This document shows positions 21,456 through 30,095 of a DNA stretch of 49,405 nucleotides, in pieces. The stretch covers positions 1-49,405 of the IMG/VR virus record IMGVR_UViG_3300049459_000181. One strand, 5' to 3'. This DNA comes from a virus. A program made the position numbers and the translations under genes. How positions within the stretch are numbered: the stretch's first letter is position 1; the number at the start of each line of letters is the position of its first letter. The notes under the pieces are model-generated. The model did no database searches, had not been told where the DNA came from, and saw nothing but the letters and a program-made list of their open reading frames with translations.

Positions 21456-22424
21456 ATGCAGCCCCCCGCGCTCCAGCAGCTCCACACCGCCCTGCGCCGC
21501 GCCCTCGCCGACCCCGACATCAACACCGGGAACAAGCGAGCCGAGCGCCTGCGCACCACGGTGGCCACCCTGGAGCGCGCAGCCGCCGACCTCCCCGAGG
21601 AGGCTCTGCGGACCCTGCCGGCCCTCTTCCACAACGACGTCCTCGGCCACCCCAACCACCCGGACACCGTCCTCGCCCGGGTCGCGGCCGGCCAGTACCG
21701 CACCCGCCCGCCCTACGGGAAGCCCCTTGCCTCGGCCTCCCAGCGGTACCTCATGGACGGCATCGTCGACCTCAACCGGGCCGCCAGGGGCCGCCCCTTC
21801 TGGTGGGAGGTCCCCGGCGCGCGGCCCTGGTCCAAGCACACCCGCGTCCCCCTCGACCCACAGCAGCACATAGGGCTGCGCCGGGCCCTGTCCACGCCGG
21901 TCCACCCCTGGCGCGAGCCGTTCCGGCTGCGGCTCCTGGCCGCGCTGGAAGTGCTGTGGGCTACCGGCATTCCCCGGGAGGGCCTGGTGGCCGCGGACGT
22001 CGGGGACCTCACCGATGACCGCTCCACGATCCGGGTGACCCGGAACCCGCCCGGCCGTACCGAGGCCACGGAGGAGATCATCACCCTGCCGGCGAGCGCC
22101 CGGGCCGCCCTATACCTGTGGCTACCCGTCCGGGACGCGGTGGTCGACGAGCACCTGCGGGAGGGGAGCGAACACGAGGCGAACGACGCCCTGTTCGTGA
22201 CACTGCGGCACACCACCGGCGTCTACCCGGACGGCACGCCGCGCCAGGTACCGCCCGGGCTACGCATCACCGGCAACGGCCTGGAGATCAACTACTCGCA
22301 GTGGGCCCGCCGCCTCAACGGCGAGCACGTCGGGCAGAAGGGTTGGCCGGTGCCCACCGACCTGTACCAGATCGCCCGGGGCGGCCAGCTGGCCGCCGAA
22401 GAGGCCGAGCGGACCCGCGCCTGA
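21456..22424 (+). CDS. Degenerate tyrosine-recombinase-like protein
   Basis: A 322-residue protein from ATG 21456. Residues about 145-225 follow the opening of a tyrosine-recombinase catalytic domain: L-R-L-L-A-A-L-E-V-L-W-A-T-G-I, a D-V-G-D-L strand, I-I-T-L-P-A-S-A-R-A-A-L-Y-L-W-L. The box I arginine context T-G-[LI]-R is T-G-I-P-R here. The usual HxxR, H/W and Tyr motifs are not recognisable in the C-terminus. It is probably catalytically inactive and may be a DNA-binding relative of the integrase or an accessory factor. An unrelated helical protein is the alternative. Confidence 0.5.
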   Translation: MQPPALQQLHTALRRALADPDINTGNKRAERLRTTVATLERAAADLPEEALRTLPALFHNDVLGHPNHPDTVLARVAAGQYRTRPPYGKPLASASQRYLMDGIVDLNRAARGRPFWWEVPGARPWSKHTRVPLDPQQHIGLRRALSTPVHPWREPFRLRLLAALEVLWATGIPREGLVAADVGDLTDDRSTIRVTRNPPGRTEATEEIITLPASARAALYLWLPVRDAVVDEHLREGSEHEANDALFVTLRHTTGVYPDGTPRQVPPGLRITGNGLEINYSQWARRLNGEHVGQKGWPVPTDLYQIARGGQLAAEEAERTRA

Positions 22425-22465
22425 CCCACGGCCGGCACCCCCCGGGGCTCCGGCCCAAGCCGAGC

Positions 22466-22500
22466 GTCTCGACCCCCCTATTACTTAGACAGTCCATCGG
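22466..22500. repeat. 35-bp long-range inverted repeat, copy B
   Basis: Reverse complement of 3393-3427 with two mismatches. It lies just beyond the end of the degenerate recombinase gene, in the short convergent gap before the endolysin gene. Confidence 0.85.
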
Positions 22501-22513
22501 ACGCGAGGAGGGC

Positions 22514-22545
22514 GGGGGAGGCCCCCACCCGGCCCCGTAGGGCCG
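22514..22545. terminator. Convergent terminator hairpins
   Basis: GGGGG-AGG-CCCCC (22514-22526) and CGGCCC-CGTA-GGGCCG (22530-22545) lie between the rightward cassette and the leftward endolysin gene, where transcription from both sides must stop. There is no long U-tract on either strand. Confidence 0.55.
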
Positions 22546-22568
22546 AGCAGGGGTTGCCCGGGGGGCCG

Positions 22569-24026
22569 TCAGGCGACGACCTTGAACCCGTGCTTCTTCC
22601 CGAGCGCGGTCAGCGACTCGATGCCCGGGATGCCGTCCGCGGCCTTCCCGGAGAAGTGCAGCCGCTGCTGCCACTTCCGGTACGCCGTGACGGTGAGCGT
22701 CCCGAACGAGCCGTCGCCGGCGTACTTCTTGTCGAGGAGCCCTTCGGCGCGCAGCGCGGCCTCGACCAGCTTCACGCCGGCCTCGTAGGTCTTGTGACCC
22801 TGCTTCGCCTTCGGGTCGGTCTTCGCCGCCTGGATCAGCTTGGACAGATCGACGGTCGGCGTCGCGGCCGGCTTCGACGGCGTGGGCTTCGACGGCGTGG
22901 TGGGCTTCGAGGGCGAGGAGGCCGGCCCGGGCCAGCTGTAGGACGTCACGGCCGTGCCGCCGCGCGGGTCGCGCGGGTCCGCGGTGGGCGGGCACACGCC
23001 GTCGGGGAACTTCGGCGCGAAGTAGCCGACGACGGCCGCGTCCGTGCGGGCGTGGCTGTGGCTCCACACGCCGTTGCCCTGCCCGTTGTCGACGGCCCCG
23101 GACTGGATGGAGTTACCGCCCTTGGTGCGGACGGTCGTCGCGTCGAACCCGACGACTATCTCCGTGTGGGCGCCGTTGTTGAAGTTCACCCAGGCACCCA
23201 CGGACGGGTACAGCGACCACTGGCCGCGGGCCTTCGCCCAGGAGGTGAAGTTGTCGACGTTGTCCGTCTTCGGGACGCACGCGTCGAGGCCGACGTCGTG
23301 GTACATGTCCCAGTCGAAGATGACGCACCAGGAGACGCCGTCCTCGCCGTACTCGACGCCGAACTGGGTGTGGTTGTCCCACCCGTCGGTGCTGGTCCAC
23401 GTCTCGTAGATCTTCTCGGGGATGCTCTCGACGTGGTCGAGGAGCGTCCGCCACTGCGGTGTCCCGGACGGGGGCACGGTGGTGCCGGTCGCCCACGCCT
23501 TGAGGTCGGCCGCGGTCGCGAAGTTCGCCACGTCCGCGTCGATGGGGCTCTGGCTGTACTGGTGGAACAGCCACGGGTGCTGGATGGCCGGCGAGCCCGC
23601 CGGGTGGCTCCAGTCGGCGATCCACAGACCGTCTTCGCAGTACGAGGTCGTGTCGATGTTCAGCCAGAAGTCACGGCCGCAGTAGAGGACAACCTTGTGC
23701 GTCGGGCGCAGCGCCTTGACGGCCTTGAGCAGCGCGTCCTTGTCCGCGCAGGAGACGCCGGAGTCCTCCCAGTCGATGGCGAGGATGTCACCGTCGACGG
23801 AGTCGCACTGGGTGACGAAGTACTGCGCCTGCGCCTGCATGTCGCCGGGCCGCGCGAAGTGGTAGAAGCCGACGACGCAGCCGCCCGCGCGGGCGGTCGC
23901 GGCCTGGGCGGACTGCTCGGGGTTGGTGTAGGAGACACCCTCGGTCGCCTTGATGAAGACGAAGTCCTTGCCGGACACGTTCGGGGTGGACGACTGGTAG
24001 CCGCTGACGTCGATGCCGTTGAGCAT
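22569..24026 (-). CDS. Modular endolysin (GH25 muramidase + CHAP)
   Basis: A 485-residue lysin. ATG 24026 follows GGAGG at about seven bases; GTG 24029 is adjacent. Residues about 3-195 are GH25: G-I-D-V-S-G-Y-Q near the start, A-I-D-W-E-D with the catalytic acids, and L-W-I-A-D-W. Residues about 215-350 are CHAP: Cys in V-S-W-C-V-I-F and His in G-A-H-T-E-I-V-V. A Pro/Ser/Thr linker (P-S-K-P-T-T) leads to a C-terminal peptidoglycan-binding-like domain. It would cut both the glycan and peptide parts of host peptidoglycan. There is no signal peptide, so release needs a holin. Last gene of the late operon. Confidence 0.9.
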   Translation of the reverse strand: MLNGIDVSGYQSSTPNVSGKDFVFIKATEGVSYTNPEQSAQAATARAGGCVVGFYHFARPGDMQAQAQYFVTQCDSVDGDILAIDWEDSGVSCADKDALLKAVKALRPTHKVVLYCGRDFWLNIDTTSYCEDGLWIADWSHPAGSPAIQHPWLFHQYSQSPIDADVANFATAADLKAWATGTTVPPSGTPQWRTLLDHVESIPEKIYETWTSTDGWDNHTQFGVEYGEDGVSWCVIFDWDMYHDVGLDACVPKTDNVDNFTSWAKARGQWSLYPSVGAWVNFNNGAHTEIVVGFDATTVRTKGGNSIQSGAVDNGQGNGVWSHSHARTDAAVVGYFAPKFPDGVCPPTADPRDPRGGTAVTSYSWPGPASSPSKPTTPSKPTPSKPAATPTVDLSKLIQAAKTDPKAKQGHKTYEAGVKLVEAALRAEGLLDKKYAGDGSFGTLTVTAYRKWQQRLHFSGKAADGIPGIESLTALGKKHGFKVVA

Positions 24027-24111
24027 CACTGACCTCCGTCGGGTCGGGGGGTGCCGCGGCGGCGTCGCCGGCGGGCGTGGCTGGGTGAGGTCGGGGCGCG
24101 CGTGCAGGGCC

Positions 24112-24537
24112 CTACGCCTCGTCGTGGTGGTGGCGTAGGGACCGCGGGGGCAGCGGCGGCAGCTCTATGCCGAGCTTCGCGGCGATGGCCTGGTTGACCA
24201 GGTGCTGGTGCGCCTGGTCGCGGTCGTAGGCGTCGCGGAAGGAGGAGCCCGAGTTCGGGACGAGCTCGGCGGCGAGCGCGCGCACGGTCTCCTGGCTGCC
24301 GCGGACGTCGGCGACCTCTTCGCGGAGCGCGGCGACGTGCTCGAGGACCCCGGGGCGGGGCGGGCTGGTGTCCGGGTCGCCGAGGAGCTGGTCGAGCCGG
24401 TCCCAGCGGTGCACACGGCGCCGCAGCGTGGGCCGGATTCGGTGCGCGAGGGCGGCGACGGTGAGGACTGTGCCGAGGGCTCCCCCGGCGAAGGACATGG
24501 TCTCTAGGGCGCTGGCGCCCGAGGACGCGAGGATCAC
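24112..24537 (-). CDS. Membrane protein with coiled coil (lysis cassette, holin candidate)
   Basis: A 141-residue protein from GTG 24537 with AGGCGG upstream. One hydrophobic segment near residues 12-35 (S-F-A-G-G-A-L-G-T-V-L-T-V-A-A-L-A) is followed by a basic region, a predicted coiled coil (V-A-A-L-R-E-E-V-A-D-V-R) and a His-rich end. One-span proteins with a coiled coil directly upstream of the lysin are typical actinophage lysis-cassette members. Holin or lysis regulator is likely. Confidence 0.6.
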   Translation of the reverse strand: MILASSGASALETMSFAGGALGTVLTVAALAHRIRPTLRRRVHRWDRLDQLLGDPDTSPPRPGVLEHVAALREEVADVRGSQETVRALAAELVPNSGSSFRDAYDRDQAHQHLVNQAIAAKLGIELPPLPPRSLRHHHDEA

Positions 24538-24560
24538 GGATTGCCGCCTACAGGGAGCGG

Positions 24561-24585
24561 GCCCCGCGCAGGGGGTGCGCGGGGC
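24561..24585 (-). terminator. GC-rich hairpin after the HNH gene
   Basis: GCCCCGCGC and GCGCGGGGC pair perfectly around AGGGGGT, 33 bases after the HNH stop on the minus strand. Without a U-tract it may be a weak terminator or a processing element between lysis genes. Confidence 0.45.
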
Positions 24586-24617
24586 GGAACGGTGGGGGGT
24601 GCGGCCGGCGGGGGCCG

Positions 24618-25040
24618 TCAGGTGATGAGGCCGGGCACGTACAGCTGGGCCGTCCAGTCCGCGTGGCTCGCGGTGTGGGCGCCGCCGTGGCCGCGGTGGT
24701 GGAAGGCGCACAGCCAGCGGAACTCGCCCGGCGAGGATTCGAGCCAGTCGGCGATCTCGTCGGCGGTGGCGTCCTCGGGGATGTCCGGGAAGTCCTTGTG
24801 CAGGGCGCCCGGGTCGGCGGCGTTGGCCGTGGCGAACTCCAGCACCGAGTGGTGGAGTTCCAGGACGCCGGCGCAGCTGTCGTGCCCGGCGCGCTCGCCG
24901 ACGTAGCAGACGGCGCCGTCGCGGTGGTGGCGGCGGTACGCCTCGAAGGCCCGGTAGTGGGGGTCATCCTCGCGGGGGGCGTGCTGCGGGTAGTGCATGA
25001 CGTACCGGTGTGTCTGGGCCTGGTCGTGTGCTGCGGTCAT
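24618..25040 (-). CDS. HNH endonuclease
   Basis: A 140-residue protein. The ATG at 25040 precedes A-A-H-D-Q-A-Q-T-H. The core reads L-E-L-H-H-S-V-L-E-F (about 64-73) followed by W-L-C-A-F-H-H-R-G-H-G-G-A-H (about 109-122), the H ... N/H ... H pattern of a His-Me-finger nuclease. In many phages an HNH protein sits beside the terminase and aids packaging. Here it lies within the lysis cassette, so it could be a homing-type endonuclease or a displaced packaging factor. Confidence 0.7.
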   Translation of the reverse strand: MTAAHDQAQTHRYVMHYPQHAPREDDPHYRAFEAYRRHHRDGAVCYVGERAGHDSCAGVLELHHSVLEFATANAADPGALHKDFPDIPEDATADEIADWLESSPGEFRWLCAFHHRGHGGAHTASHADWTAQLYVPGLIT

Positions 25041-25061
25041 GGGGGTCCTTGCCGGGGGAGT

Positions 25062-25169
25062 TCAGCCGGCTTGGCCGGCTAGGGCGAGCACGAGCGCGAG
25101 GCCGTCCAGGGCCAGCGTTACGACCGCGAGTAGCCACAGCAGGGCCCCGGACCGCAGCCGGCCGGTCAC
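25062..25169 (-). CDS. 35-residue single-span membrane peptide
   Basis: GTG 25169 overlaps the protease stop (GTGA). After T-G-R-L-R-S the peptide is almost entirely a membrane helix (L-L-W-L-L-A-V-V-T-L-A-L-D-G-L-A-L-V-L-A-L-A). Such tiny one-span proteins in a lysis cassette may be holins or antiholins. The assignment rests on location and hydrophobicity only. Confidence 0.55.
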   Translation of the reverse strand: MTGRLRSGALLWLLAVVTLALDGLALVLALAGQAG

Positions 25170-25987
25170 GCCTTCGCCCGCAGCTGGATGGCGTCGATGT
25201 GGCGACGCAGCGCGACGTACGTGGACAGGCGCATCCGGAACTCGCCCGCCAGGCCCCACCCGGTGCTCCAGGAGTTGCGCAGGCGGATGACGGTCTTGGC
25301 GGGGATGACGTGGCCGCGGGCGTCCTGGGCGACCTCGTCCAGGCCGATCGCGAGTACCTCGTGCCCGCCGGCCAGCTGGCTGTTGGCCCAGTCACCGGAG
25401 TCGATGTAGCCGTCGGCGTCGGGGTTGAACCACGCCTGGAACCACGGCACGCCGAAGAGGACCGGGCCGTGCTGCAGCAGCGACGCGACGTCGTCGGCGG
25501 TGGTGGCGTGGACGTAGCCACCGATGAGGCCGCGGGCCTTGAGGGCGCGGGCGATACCGAGGCCGGAGGAGCCCGTGTCGTCCGGGGGCCACTCCCCCGA
25601 GAACTCGTCGTCGGCGGTCTCCTCGTGGTAGAGGCAGATCGCGAACCGCTCGCAGGCGACCGGGTCCGTGGCCGACAGGCCGACCTCGGCGAGCCGGGCC
25701 GCGCCCAGGAGGAACGCCAGGCCGCCAGTGCCGGCGTTGGCCGTGCAGCTGCCGAGGGCCTTCTCCTTCTTCGCGCCGGGCACCAGGACGCTGGTGTCGA
25801 TGCCCTGAACGTCGAGGTCTTCCTGGTCCAGGATCGGGATGGGGATCTCGTGCCGGACCGTGCGCAGCACGGTCTTCGTGTCGTGGCGGTGGAGGTAGTC
25901 CAGGGAGCGGGCGTCGAGGCGGCGGTGTCGGCCGAGGCGTACGTCGGTCGGCTGGTAGCGGTGCACAAGGGTGCCGTGCGTGAGCAC
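25166..25987 (-). CDS. Papain-family (C1) cysteine protease
   Basis: A 273-residue protein. GTG 25987 was chosen for the GGAGG four bases upstream; ATG 26002 lies only a few bases from a terminator and has no ribosome site. Catalytic residues are in C1A order: Cys81 in L-G-S-C-T-A-N-A, His209 in G-G-H-E-V-L-A-I-G, and Asn238 in R-N-S-W-S-T-G-W-G. There is no signal peptide or obvious propeptide. It is placed between a receptor-binding-like tail protein and the lysis genes. It could trim a tail protein, act on host surface protein during entry, or act in the cell. It is unusual in phages. Confidence 0.85.
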   Translation of the reverse strand: MLTHGTLVHRYQPTDVRLGRHRRLDARSLDYLHRHDTKTVLRTVRHEIPIPILDQEDLDVQGIDTSVLVPGAKKEKALGSCTANAGTGGLAFLLGAARLAEVGLSATDPVACERFAICLYHEETADDEFSGEWPPDDTGSSGLGIARALKARGLIGGYVHATTADDVASLLQHGPVLFGVPWFQAWFNPDADGYIDSGDWANSQLAGGHEVLAIGLDEVAQDARGHVIPAKTVIRLRNSWSTGWGLAGEFRMRLSTYVALRRHIDAIQLRAKA

Positions 25988-26002
25988 AGGGCCTCCAGGC
26001 AT

Positions 26003-26033
26003 GAGAAAGCCCCCCGGGGGTGCCTGGGGGGCT
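26003..26033 (-). terminator. Intrinsic terminator
   Basis: AGCCCCCC and GGGGGGCT pair perfectly around a 10-base loop. On the minus strand TTCTC follows. It separates the tail genes from the protease gene, whose ribosome site begins within about ten bases. Confidence 0.75.
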
Positions 26034-26060
26034 ACGAGTGGGTGCGGTGGGGGCGGTGGG

Positions 26061-26609
26061 CTATCCGGAGATCCACAGCGCGGACAGCGAGCAGGCCACA
26101 TCGCCGGCCGCGGCCGTGCTCAGGGTGCTGCCGGAGTTCTGGTTGACCTGGCACTCGATGTAGTCGCCGACGGAGCAGAAGGCCGTGCCCACGGTGGCGA
26201 GGCCGGATGATCCGCTGGTGTCCGGGGCGCCTGTCTTGACGAACGAGCCGTGAATCGGGCTTCCGTTGACGGTGAGCCGGGTGCCTCGGTTGGCGGTGGC
26301 GTTGGCGGCCAGGCCGATACTGCCGGTTATCAGGTACGTGCCGGCGACCTGCACCGTGTACCGGGACGTGTTCGTCGACGTGGAGTGCCCGTTGTCGGAG
26401 TCGTACTCCTCGGTGTCGATCGTGACCGACACCCACGTGTTGTTCGCTATGGACTGGGCCGTGCCCTGGTAGCCACGGAACCGGGGTACGCCGTTACCGG
26501 AGGCTCCCATGAGGAAGTCGCCCATCGCCTTCACGTTGGCGTTCCACAGGGCGCCGGTCAGGAAGTTCCCGGGGCTCTCGGATGCGATGACGGGCACCGT
26601 ACGTGCCAC
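26061..26609 (-). CDS. Small beta-sandwich tail protein (receptor-binding candidate)
   Basis: A 182-residue protein from GTG 26609. The second half (S-R-Y-T-V-Q-V-A-G-T-Y-L-I-T-G-S-I-G-L, then R-L-T-V-N-G-S, then a Y-I-E-C-Q-V-N-Q-N-S-G repeat of strands) has the strand pattern of C1q/TNF-like jelly rolls. Phages use this fold as trimeric tail-tip receptor binders. It follows the large minor tail gene by ten bases. Host adhesion is inferred. Confidence 0.65.
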   Translation of the reverse strand: MARTVPVIASESPGNFLTGALWNANVKAMGDFLMGASGNGVPRFRGYQGTAQSIANNTWVSVTIDTEEYDSDNGHSTSTNTSRYTVQVAGTYLITGSIGLAANATANRGTRLTVNGSPIHGSFVKTGAPDTSGSSGLATVGTAFCSVGDYIECQVNQNSGSTLSTAAAGDVACSLSALWISG

Positions 26610-26618
26610 GGAGGCCTC

Positions 26619-29600
26619 CTAGTAGGCGTAGGCGATCGAGTCGAACATGGCGACGCCGTCCCACGTCGTGGGGTCCGTCGTCCCGGCGGGCAGCGGCTCG
26701 CAGATGACGTCATTGGCCGTGTGCGCCTTGGTCGTCGGCGCGGTGAGTGTGATCGCGGCCGTCGTCCAGCCGGGGCTCGTCGCGCCGACCGACAGCACGG
26801 TGACCGTCTCGGCGTTGGCGGTGCCCTGCCCGAGGGTGAGTTGTTGTCCGGGTGCCAGTTGCGCGGCGAGCGGATTGACGTTGTCGGCCGGCGCCTTGAT
26901 GGTGATCGCGGAGACGCCCGCCGACACCGTCGTGTTCAGCTTGGTGTGCCAGGCGGCGAAGGTGCCGTAGGGGGTGAGGTCGGCCGGCGAACACTGGAGA
27001 GTCAGCCACGCCTCGGCGGCGTCGTCGAACTCCCACGAAATGTTCTCGACGAAGCACTCGACCTGTACGGGCGGGGCCCCGGGCGGCCGGCGCATCACCC
27101 GCACCCGGGTACCGAGGTCGAGGGAGAGACAGACCGGCCACAAGGCGGGGTTGGCGCTGGGGTGCAGCTTCAAGGAGCTGACCCGCTGGGCCGGCTGCCG
27201 GTACCGGGACAGCAGGTAGTCCGCGGCGTCCTGGCACTCGGCGGTGTTGCTCGCGTTGATGGTGCGCGACATGGTCCGCGGGAAGTACGCGGTGACCGAG
27301 GCGGCGTCGACGGCGGGAAAGTTTTGCTGCGTGCCTTCCTGCTGCACGGTGACCTGGTTCGACAGGTGCGTCGAGTCGTAGTCGAGGGTGACTTCCTCGT
27401 ACGGCCATTCACCGAGGTCGACGCGCTCCCCGAACGTGTAGGCGGGGCTGAGCGCGTTGTAGCGGGCGCTGCGTGAGCGGAACTGGATCGCGCCGGCCGT
27501 GTCGACGAAGTGGGCGCCGTTCTCCGTCTCGACGACCGCTTGCAGAGCGCTCATGGCGTCCTGCCCGGAGATGTTGGCGGGGCCCATCGACGTCGTCAGT
27601 CCGGGCTGGAGGTTGGAGACACCGTTGTACTTCGCATAGCGGAGGATCCGCCCGTAGCGGGCATCACTCGACTCGCCGGCACACGCCGACTTCCACGCCT
27701 GGTAGATGTTCTGCATGGCCGTCGATGACAGCGCCGAGGGGAACTCGGCGATGAAGGACATGTTGCCCTTGTAGTTGTAGGTGGTGCCGTTGCCTACGGT
27801 CGGGTCCACCCACGCACCGATGTTGTCGGAGACCAGGTCGGACGGCTCGAGGGAGGGGTCGAAGCTGCCGTAGAACGTCGCCCCGCCATCCACGCTGATG
27901 ATCAGCTGGGCGTTCGCGCGGCTGTAACTGGCGATGACGAGGTGCCAGTCGCCGTCCAGCATGCTGGTGTTGCTGGGCTGGAAACTCACGCCGGCCGACG
28001 TCGTGGGGCCGCCCATGACCAGGTGCAGGAGGCCGGCGGTGTCGATTTGCCAATACATCATGGAGCCGGACGGGTTGCCGTTGGTGCGGCTCCGGGAGAA
28101 CGCCGACCACGGCACCGTCATGACGGTCGGGGTCGGCCCGGTGTAGCGGAACGCGAACATGCGCGTCCACTGGCTGAGGTCTGCCGGGCCGACGATGCCG
28201 GCCGACGACAGTTTGAGGAACGATGCGCCGCCGGAGGTCAGGCCGGTGCCGGGGTTGCTGTTGCTGATCGTGGCGACGGTGTCCGTGCTGCCGGTGTAGA
28301 TACCGGTGGTCGCGTCGTTGGCCGTGATGGCGGCACCGAAGGTGATGGTGCCGGCGCCGTACTTGCCGACCCCGATCTGCACCGGCGCGTTGTTGCCCGC
28401 CCAGTCCGTCACCGACGTCGACCCGGCGGGGTCGTCGAGCTTGTAGACGAACCGTGGCGCGTTGGCGTTCAGCTCCATGGTGAGCGCGTCATCGAGCTGC
28501 TGCTGGCTCAGCAGGGAGAACGTGTCGACCATGGTGGGCTCGACAATCCCGTACAGGCCCTCCATGTCCCACGACGCCGGCCAGCGCTCCGTCCAGCCGG
28601 CGTACACGTTCGACCACACGCCCGGGCATGCCCAGGCGGAGGCGACCGCGCCCTTCTCCAACTGCCAGCCGTCGACCTGGAGGGACGCTGTAGCCGCGGC
28701 GGTGGAGGCGAGGGCAACGCCGACGTCGATGCCGGCTGCGTTCGCCGGCGCGGTGGCGGTCACGGTGAACGTCGTCCACCCGGCGGTCGTCGACCCGGTC
28801 AGGGTGCTGCTCGTGCCGTAGTTGAAGCTGGTCGGGGTGCTCGTCCCGACGGTGTACCAGCCGATGAAAGCCTGCACGCTCAGCGTCGTCGACGCCGTGA
28901 CGTCGCGGACGCGGAGCTGCACCGTGTACGTCTGCCCCGGGAGGACGGACCAGCGGGGTGTGTGGCAGGGCCGTGCACCGGCCGCGGAGCCGGACGGCAC
29001 CGAGAACTGCATGACGGTGCCGCCGGCCCAGGCCGACGGGGAGGAGACGAAGGAGCCGCCGGTGGCGTCCGTCGTGGAGAAGATACTCGGGCCGTTCGGT
29101 CCCGTCGGTATCCCGCCGAGTGCGTAGCCGCCGAGGTCGCCGCCGGTCGCCGTGACCTGGTCCAGGACGTTCCTGGTGGCCGGCCACTGCGCGCGCCGCC
29201 GGTAGGGCTGGTACGGGGTGATGTGGCCGGCCCACGGGCCGAGCGCGTTGACGGGGTCGAGGACGGCGCCGGTGTTGGCGAGACGCAGCGACACCTCACC
29301 GGATCGAACCTGGTCGGTCTCGTACTGCCGGCCCCGCTGCGCGGTCATGGTGCCGCGGGTCCAGTCGGACACCTCCACGTACCGGTCGATGGGGAAGGTA
29401 CCTGCGTTGGCGTTCCAAAACGGTGCCCAGCCGTCCTCGACGCGGGGCCAGTTGGGGTTGTACGGGCCGCCGGCGCGCGTGTTCACGTGGGAGATGGTGG
29501 ACACGCTGCCGGCGACCTCAGTCGCGGCTGCCTGCGACTCGAACCGCAGGGTGATGTTCGTGGCGTCCCAGGTGTAGGCCATGGACGCCTGCTGTGCCCA

Positions 29601-30047
29601 CGTGAGGCCGTCCGGGGAGGTGTCGGCGTAGAAGGACCCGCCGGCCTCCCGGAGCCGCCAGAATCGGTGCTGGTGCGGGTCGTAGGCCGGCAGCGTGGTG
29701 GAGGTGAGGGAACCACCGATCTGCATGGTCATCTTGAAGACGCCGGACTCGACGCGCATGGTGACGGCGTTGGTGGAGTCGAACCGCACCCGCATGATCG
29801 TTTTGGTGTTGCCGGCGCCGTTAGCCGTGACACCGACCTGCGCGTACACGGACGAACCGGTGGCGTCGTACAGGTTGTTCGTGCCGAACGTGTTGATGCC
29901 GCCCGACGCGGTCGGCACGGCCAGGACCACCTCGTCGTTGACGGCGTCCAGGGTCGCCGCACCGGCCGTGACGTTGTTCCACAGCGACGTGTCGATCGCT
30001 GGCGCGGTGAACGCATCGGCCAGGGTGGACAGCTTGGGGTTGGCCAC
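26619..30047 (-). CDS. Large minor tail protein with LamG-like domain
   Basis: A 1142-residue protein from GTG 30047, directly after the tape measure. The N-terminal 230 residues are beta-rich (carbohydrate-binding-like). A central part (about 240-320) resembles distal-tail/hub sequences (W-T-R-G-T-M-T-A-Q-R-G-R). About 535-790 reads as a LamG/concanavalin-type sandwich (L-N-A-N-A-P-R-F-V-Y-K-L-D-D-P). The C-terminus (about 830-1060) has a tail-hub-like pattern. One gene appears to combine distal tail, hub and adhesin roles usually split over two or three. Confidence 0.7.
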   Translation of the reverse strand: MANPKLSTLADAFTAPAIDTSLWNNVTAGAATLDAVNDEVVLAVPTASGGINTFGTNNLYDATGSSVYAQVGVTANGAGNTKTIMRVRFDSTNAVTMRVESGVFKMTMQIGGSLTSTTLPAYDPHQHRFWRLREAGGSFYADTSPDGLTWAQQASMAYTWDATNITLRFESQAAATEVAGSVSTISHVNTRAGGPYNPNWPRVEDGWAPFWNANAGTFPIDRYVEVSDWTRGTMTAQRGRQYETDQVRSGEVSLRLANTGAVLDPVNALGPWAGHITPYQPYRRRAQWPATRNVLDQVTATGGDLGGYALGGIPTGPNGPSIFSTTDATGGSFVSSPSAWAGGTVMQFSVPSGSAAGARPCHTPRWSVLPGQTYTVQLRVRDVTASTTLSVQAFIGWYTVGTSTPTSFNYGTSSTLTGSTTAGWTTFTVTATAPANAAGIDVGVALASTAAATASLQVDGWQLEKGAVASAWACPGVWSNVYAGWTERWPASWDMEGLYGIVEPTMVDTFSLLSQQQLDDALTMELNANAPRFVYKLDDPAGSTSVTDWAGNNAPVQIGVGKYGAGTITFGAAITANDATTGIYTGSTDTVATISNSNPGTGLTSGGASFLKLSSAGIVGPADLSQWTRMFAFRYTGPTPTVMTVPWSAFSRSRTNGNPSGSMMYWQIDTAGLLHLVMGGPTTSAGVSFQPSNTSMLDGDWHLVIASYSRANAQLIISVDGGATFYGSFDPSLEPSDLVSDNIGAWVDPTVGNGTTYNYKGNMSFIAEFPSALSSTAMQNIYQAWKSACAGESSDARYGRILRYAKYNGVSNLQPGLTTSMGPANISGQDAMSALQAVVETENGAHFVDTAGAIQFRSRSARYNALSPAYTFGERVDLGEWPYEEVTLDYDSTHLSNQVTVQQEGTQQNFPAVDAASVTAYFPRTMSRTINASNTAECQDAADYLLSRYRQPAQRVSSLKLHPSANPALWPVCLSLDLGTRVRVMRRPPGAPPVQVECFVENISWEFDDAAEAWLTLQCSPADLTPYGTFAAWHTKLNTTVSAGVSAITIKAPADNVNPLAAQLAPGQQLTLGQGTANAETVTVLSVGATSPGWTTAAITLTAPTTKAHTANDVICEPLPAGTTDPTTWDGVAMFDSIAYAY

Positions 30048-30095
30048 CGGGCACCACCAATCTGGCGCCCGGTGGCGCCCTCGATCTATCGGTTG

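Noticed and set aside
22554-24032. 492-codon plus-strand frame opposite the endolysin
   Set aside because: Antisense shadow of a clear GH25-CHAP lysin; no recognisable motif.
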